Assembly: GCA_007988785.1 (NCBI GenBank) | Contig: BJUU01000018.1 | Location: 1 to 55,190, forward strand | From: Agrococcus baldri | Lineage (GTDB): Bacteria > Actinomycetota > Actinomycetes > Actinomycetales > Microbacteriaceae | Length of the DNA stretch: 55,190 nt | Direction of reading: 5' to 3' | In this document: positions 54,909-55,190 of the stretch, piece after piece | Layout of the letters: each line of letters begins with the position of its first letter | How positions within the stretch are numbered: position 1 is the stretch's first letter | Notes under the pieces: generated by a model | What the model was told of the DNA's origin: nothing | What the model saw: only the letters and a program-made list of their open reading frames with translations | The model's database searches: none | Made by a program: the position numbers and the translations under genes

Positions 54909-55088
54909 CGACTGGCGCCTCCCGCGCCTGACTGGCGCGTTCGGCGTGTGAGTGGCGCCTCCCGCGCGTGAGTGGCGCGTTCGGCGCTTGAGTGGCGCCT
55001 CCCGCGTGTGAGTGGCGCGTTCGGCGTGTGAGTGGCGCCTCCCGTGTTTGAGTGGCGCCTCCGGTGCCTGAGTGGCGGATGCAGTGCG
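54909..55088 (+). repeat. 20-bp tandem repeat array, left arm
   Basis: Nine units start at 54909, 54929, 54949 and every 20 bases to 55069, each with the core TGAGTGGCGC (the first two read GACTGGCGC). The other 10 bases of most units alternate between CTCCCGCG-type and GTTCGGCG-type, giving a 40-bp higher-order unit. The 335 bases after hisS hold only this array and its right arm. Confidence 0.9.
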
Positions 55089-55102
55089 CAGCAGGCGGAT
55101 GC

Positions 55103-55190
55103 TCGCCACTCACCTGCGGGGGCCGCCACTCACGTGCGGGGGCCGCCACTCACGTGCGGGGGCCGCCACTCACGTGCGGGGGCCGCCACT
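55103..55190 (-). repeat. 20-bp tandem repeat array, right arm in inverse orientation
   Basis: Read on the minus strand, units carry the same TGAGTGGCG core with a constant CCCCCGCA-type filler, again every 20 bp. Four full units and part of a fifth are visible, and the array runs off the window. The two arms face each other across about 15 bases, with GGATGC on the left and its near-mirror on the right. Confidence 0.9.

Noticed and set aside
54909-55190. CRISPR array
   Set aside because: The period is only 20 bp, the variable part is 10 bp and alternates between two types instead of being unique, and no cas genes are present.

Overview
The window is a GC-rich (about 70% or more) actinobacterial chromosome segment. 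The gene content and order suggest family Microbacteriaceae (Agrococcus-like is a guess): a WhiB2-type regulator inside a mannose/GDP-mannose block, DUF3499 and DUF5719 genes, a tRNA-Gln/glmU/prs block, an rplY/pth/mfd/mazG block and an F420-type LLM oxidoreductase. Coding is dense on both strands. Many genes have a TANNNT hexamer ending 6-7 bases before the start codon, which is the signature of leaderless transcription.

Layout. (1) 1-13969, cell-envelope sugar and housekeeping block: a partial acyl-CoA dehydrogenase, manA, whiB2, two glycosyltransferases, a DUF5719 protein, an Rv3259-like protein, DUF3499, phosphomannomutase, an SGNH hydrolase, galU and S-adenosylhomocysteinase. The order resembles the mycobacterial manA/manB/whiB2 region. 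(2) 13970-15121, a repeat-rich spacer with a marR gene and tRNA-Gln(UUG). (3) 15122-19693: rhamnosyltransferase, glmU, prs, rlmC. (4) 19702-26223: a large HTH/NTPase/TPR regulator divergent from a membrane-anchored coiled-coil protein, then an APC permease and an MscS channel. (5) 26283-31591: a DctA symporter divergent from a CitA/DcuS-type two-component pair, then gnd (6-phosphogluconate dehydrogenase). (6) 31691-41829, a sugar-acid catabolic island: F420-dependent oxidoreductase, beta-hydroxyacid dehydrogenase, IclR regulator, MHS transporter, FAH-fold enzyme, D-2-hydroxyacid dehydrogenase, gluconate 5-dehydrogenase, L-idonate 5-dehydrogenase, gluconokinase and GntP permease. L-idonate to 5-ketogluconate to gluconate to 6-phosphogluconate feeds gnd. 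(7) 41830-48176: repeats, rplY, pth, a lipoprotein, mfd, mazG. (8) 48187-51123: a His-rich membrane protein, YcnI and a PepSY protein, probably copper handling. (9) 51179-54855: a quinone oxidoreductase divergent from its likely TetR regulator, a Pr6Pr membrane protein and hisS. (10) 54856-55190: a 20-bp-period tandem array in two opposed arms.

No CRISPR array, prophage, insertion sequence or rRNA was seen. The least explained features are non-coding: a 54-bp inverted-repeat element present as pairs with an exact 72-bp period at two loci in opposite orientation (14025-14150 and 41894-42019); a 37-bp triple repeat bounded by 11-bp inverted repeats (14676-14825); and the 20-bp array after hisS. 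The divergent NTPase-regulator/coiled-coil pair (19702-23582) is the best candidate for an uncharacterised protein system.
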